From the NCBI GenBank assembly GCA_039914705.1, contig JBDSOT010000097.1, positions 1 to 6,377 on the forward strand: a stretch of DNA of 6,377 nucleotides, in the 5' to 3' direction. This document shows, one piece after another, positions 5,590 to 6,377 of the stretch. The translations under genes and the position numbers were made by a program. Under the pieces are notes generated by a model. The model ran no database searches and had not been told where the DNA came from. It worked only from the letters and a program-made list of their open reading frames with translations. Each line of letters starts with the position of its first letter. Within the stretch, counting starts at the first letter, position 1. The DNA comes from JBDSTW01 sp039914705 (lineage in GTDB: Bacteria > Pseudomonadota > Gammaproteobacteria > SURF-13).

Positions 5590-6377
5590 ATGCTACCGCG
5601 CATAGTCATCACCCCAGGCGAACCCGCCGGCATCGGCTCCGATCTGTGCGTGCAAATCGCGCAACAAACCTTCCCGTGTGAAATCGTGGTGGTATCCGAC
5701 CCCGAACTGCTCAATGCACGCGCACAACGGCTAGGCCTTGCCGTGCGTGTGGAAATTTTCGATCCACAGCAAACCGCGACCGCTGTTGCCGGAACGATCA
5801 AAGTTATTCCCGTTAAACTCCGTGCACCGGTAAGTTGCGGAAAACTGGATAGCGCCAACGCGGAGTATGTACTCGATACACTGCGCACAGCGGTGACAGG
5901 CTGCATGGACGGCAGCTTCGCCGCGCTCGTCACCGGACCCGTGCATAAAAGCATCATCAATGACGCCGGCATCGCCTTCAGTGGCCACACCGAGTTTCTT
6001 GCCGAGCTTACCCGCGCGCCGCATGCGGTGATGATGCTCGCCGCGCCCGGCCTGCGCGTGGCCCTGGTCACCACGCACCTGCCGCTGCATGCGGTCAGCG
6101 CCGCCGTTACCGCGCCGCACCTCGAATCCACCTTGCGCGTGCTGCATCACGATCTCATCACGCGCTTCGGCATCAAGACGCCGCGTATCCTGGTATGCGG
6201 ACTGAATCCCCACGCCGGTGAGGGCGGGCATCTGGGTCGTGAGGAGATCGAAGTCATTGAGCCGGTGCTGGACAAACTGCGTGGCGACGGCATGCAGCTA
6301 CGCGGCCCCCTGCCCGCCGACACGCTGTTTCTGCCCAGCAATCTAAAACAAGCAGATGCCGTGCTCGCCATGTATCA
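5590..6377 (+). CDS. pdxA: 4-hydroxythreonine-4-phosphate dehydrogenase PdxA (partial, C-terminus beyond window)
   Basis: PdxA is a cytoplasmic, NAD-dependent, divalent-metal enzyme of the DXP-dependent vitamin B6 pathway. It oxidises 4-hydroxythreonine 4-phosphate, and the decarboxylated product is joined with deoxyxylulose phosphate by PdxJ to make pyridoxine phosphate. The window holds 262 codons of a family usually near 330 aa. Hallmarks are the N-terminal 'TPGEPAGIG' (8-16), 'VTGPVHK' (114-120), 'FSGHTEFLAELT' (130-141), 'TTHLPL' (161-166) and 'GLNPHAGEGGHLGREE' (204-219). Metal-ligand His163 and His208 are visible. The last bases (ATG TAT CA) begin the 'MYHD' motif whose His263 would be the third ligand, with the same 45- and 55-residue spacings as E. 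coli H166/H211/H266. An in-frame TAA at 5587-5589 directly precedes the ATG, so no longer start is possible. There is no clear Shine-Dalgarno. Probably the third gene of the lptD operon. Confidence 0.95.
   Translation, partial: MLPRIVITPGEPAGIGSDLCVQIAQQTFPCEIVVVSDPELLNARAQRLGLAVRVEIFDPQQTATAVAGTIKVIPVKLRAPVSCGKLDSANAEYVLDTLRTAVTGCMDGSFAALVTGPVHKSIINDAGIAFSGHTEFLAELTRAPHAVMMLAAPGLRVALVTTHLPLHAVSAAVTAPHLESTLRVLHHDLITRFGIKTPRILVCGLNPHAGEGGHLGREEIEVIEPVLDKLRGDGMQLRGPLPADTLFLPSNLKQADAVLAMY

Noticed and set aside
5550..6231. Minus-strand open frames opposite pdxA (5550-6131, 5731-6231)
   Set aside because: The plus strand carries an unmistakable PdxA with all expected motifs; the antisense translations are Ala/Ser/Arg/Thr-rich shadows.
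1..6377. Mobile element, CRISPR, tRNA/rRNA or a novel defence-type system
   Set aside because: Every long coding stretch is assigned to a conserved housekeeping or efflux family. The gaps are under 200 bp, and I found no direct-repeat array, terminal inverted repeats with transposase, or structured-RNA gene signature.

Overview
The window reads as a chromosomal segment of a Gram-negative bacterium, most likely a gammaproteobacterium. The main evidence is the rightward gene order lptD-surA-pdxA, the order known from E. coli and many relatives (where rsmA/ksgA and apaGH usually follow), together with moderately GC-rich coding DNA. I cannot name the genus from the sequence alone. I see no tRNA, rRNA, CRISPR array, transposase, integrase or phage gene.

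Layout. Positions 1-1414, minus strand: a tripartite efflux operon. It comprises a membrane-fusion (periplasmic adaptor) protein and, 69 bp downstream, the first 57 codons of an RND-family inner-membrane pump that runs off the left edge. Positions 1415-1598: a divergent control region with one sigma70-like promoter facing each way. Positions 1599-3920, plus strand: lptD, the outer-membrane LPS translocon. Positions 3933-5474: surA, the periplasmic chaperone/prolyl isomerase for outer-membrane proteins, 12 bp after lptD and with its Shine-Dalgarno overlapping the lptD stop codon. Positions 5475-5589: a gap with a small hairpin and a decayed copy of a palindromic repeat. Positions 5590-6377: the start of pdxA (vitamin B6 synthesis), cut by the right edge.

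How the genes work together. SurA escorts unfolded beta-barrel proteins, LptD being a well-known client in E. coli, across the periplasm to the BAM machinery. LptD then inserts LPS into the outer leaflet. The efflux pair on the other side would drive export through the same envelope, with an outer-membrane channel not encoded here. pdxA is a metabolic passenger that commonly sits in this operon.

Nothing here looks like a new biological system. The more notable details are: an unusually long, repeat-containing acidic/proline-rich insert between the SurA signal peptide and its chaperone domain; a divergent promoter pair whose positions help choose non-ATG start codons for both flanking genes; and two decayed palindromic repeats in the two short intergenic gaps.
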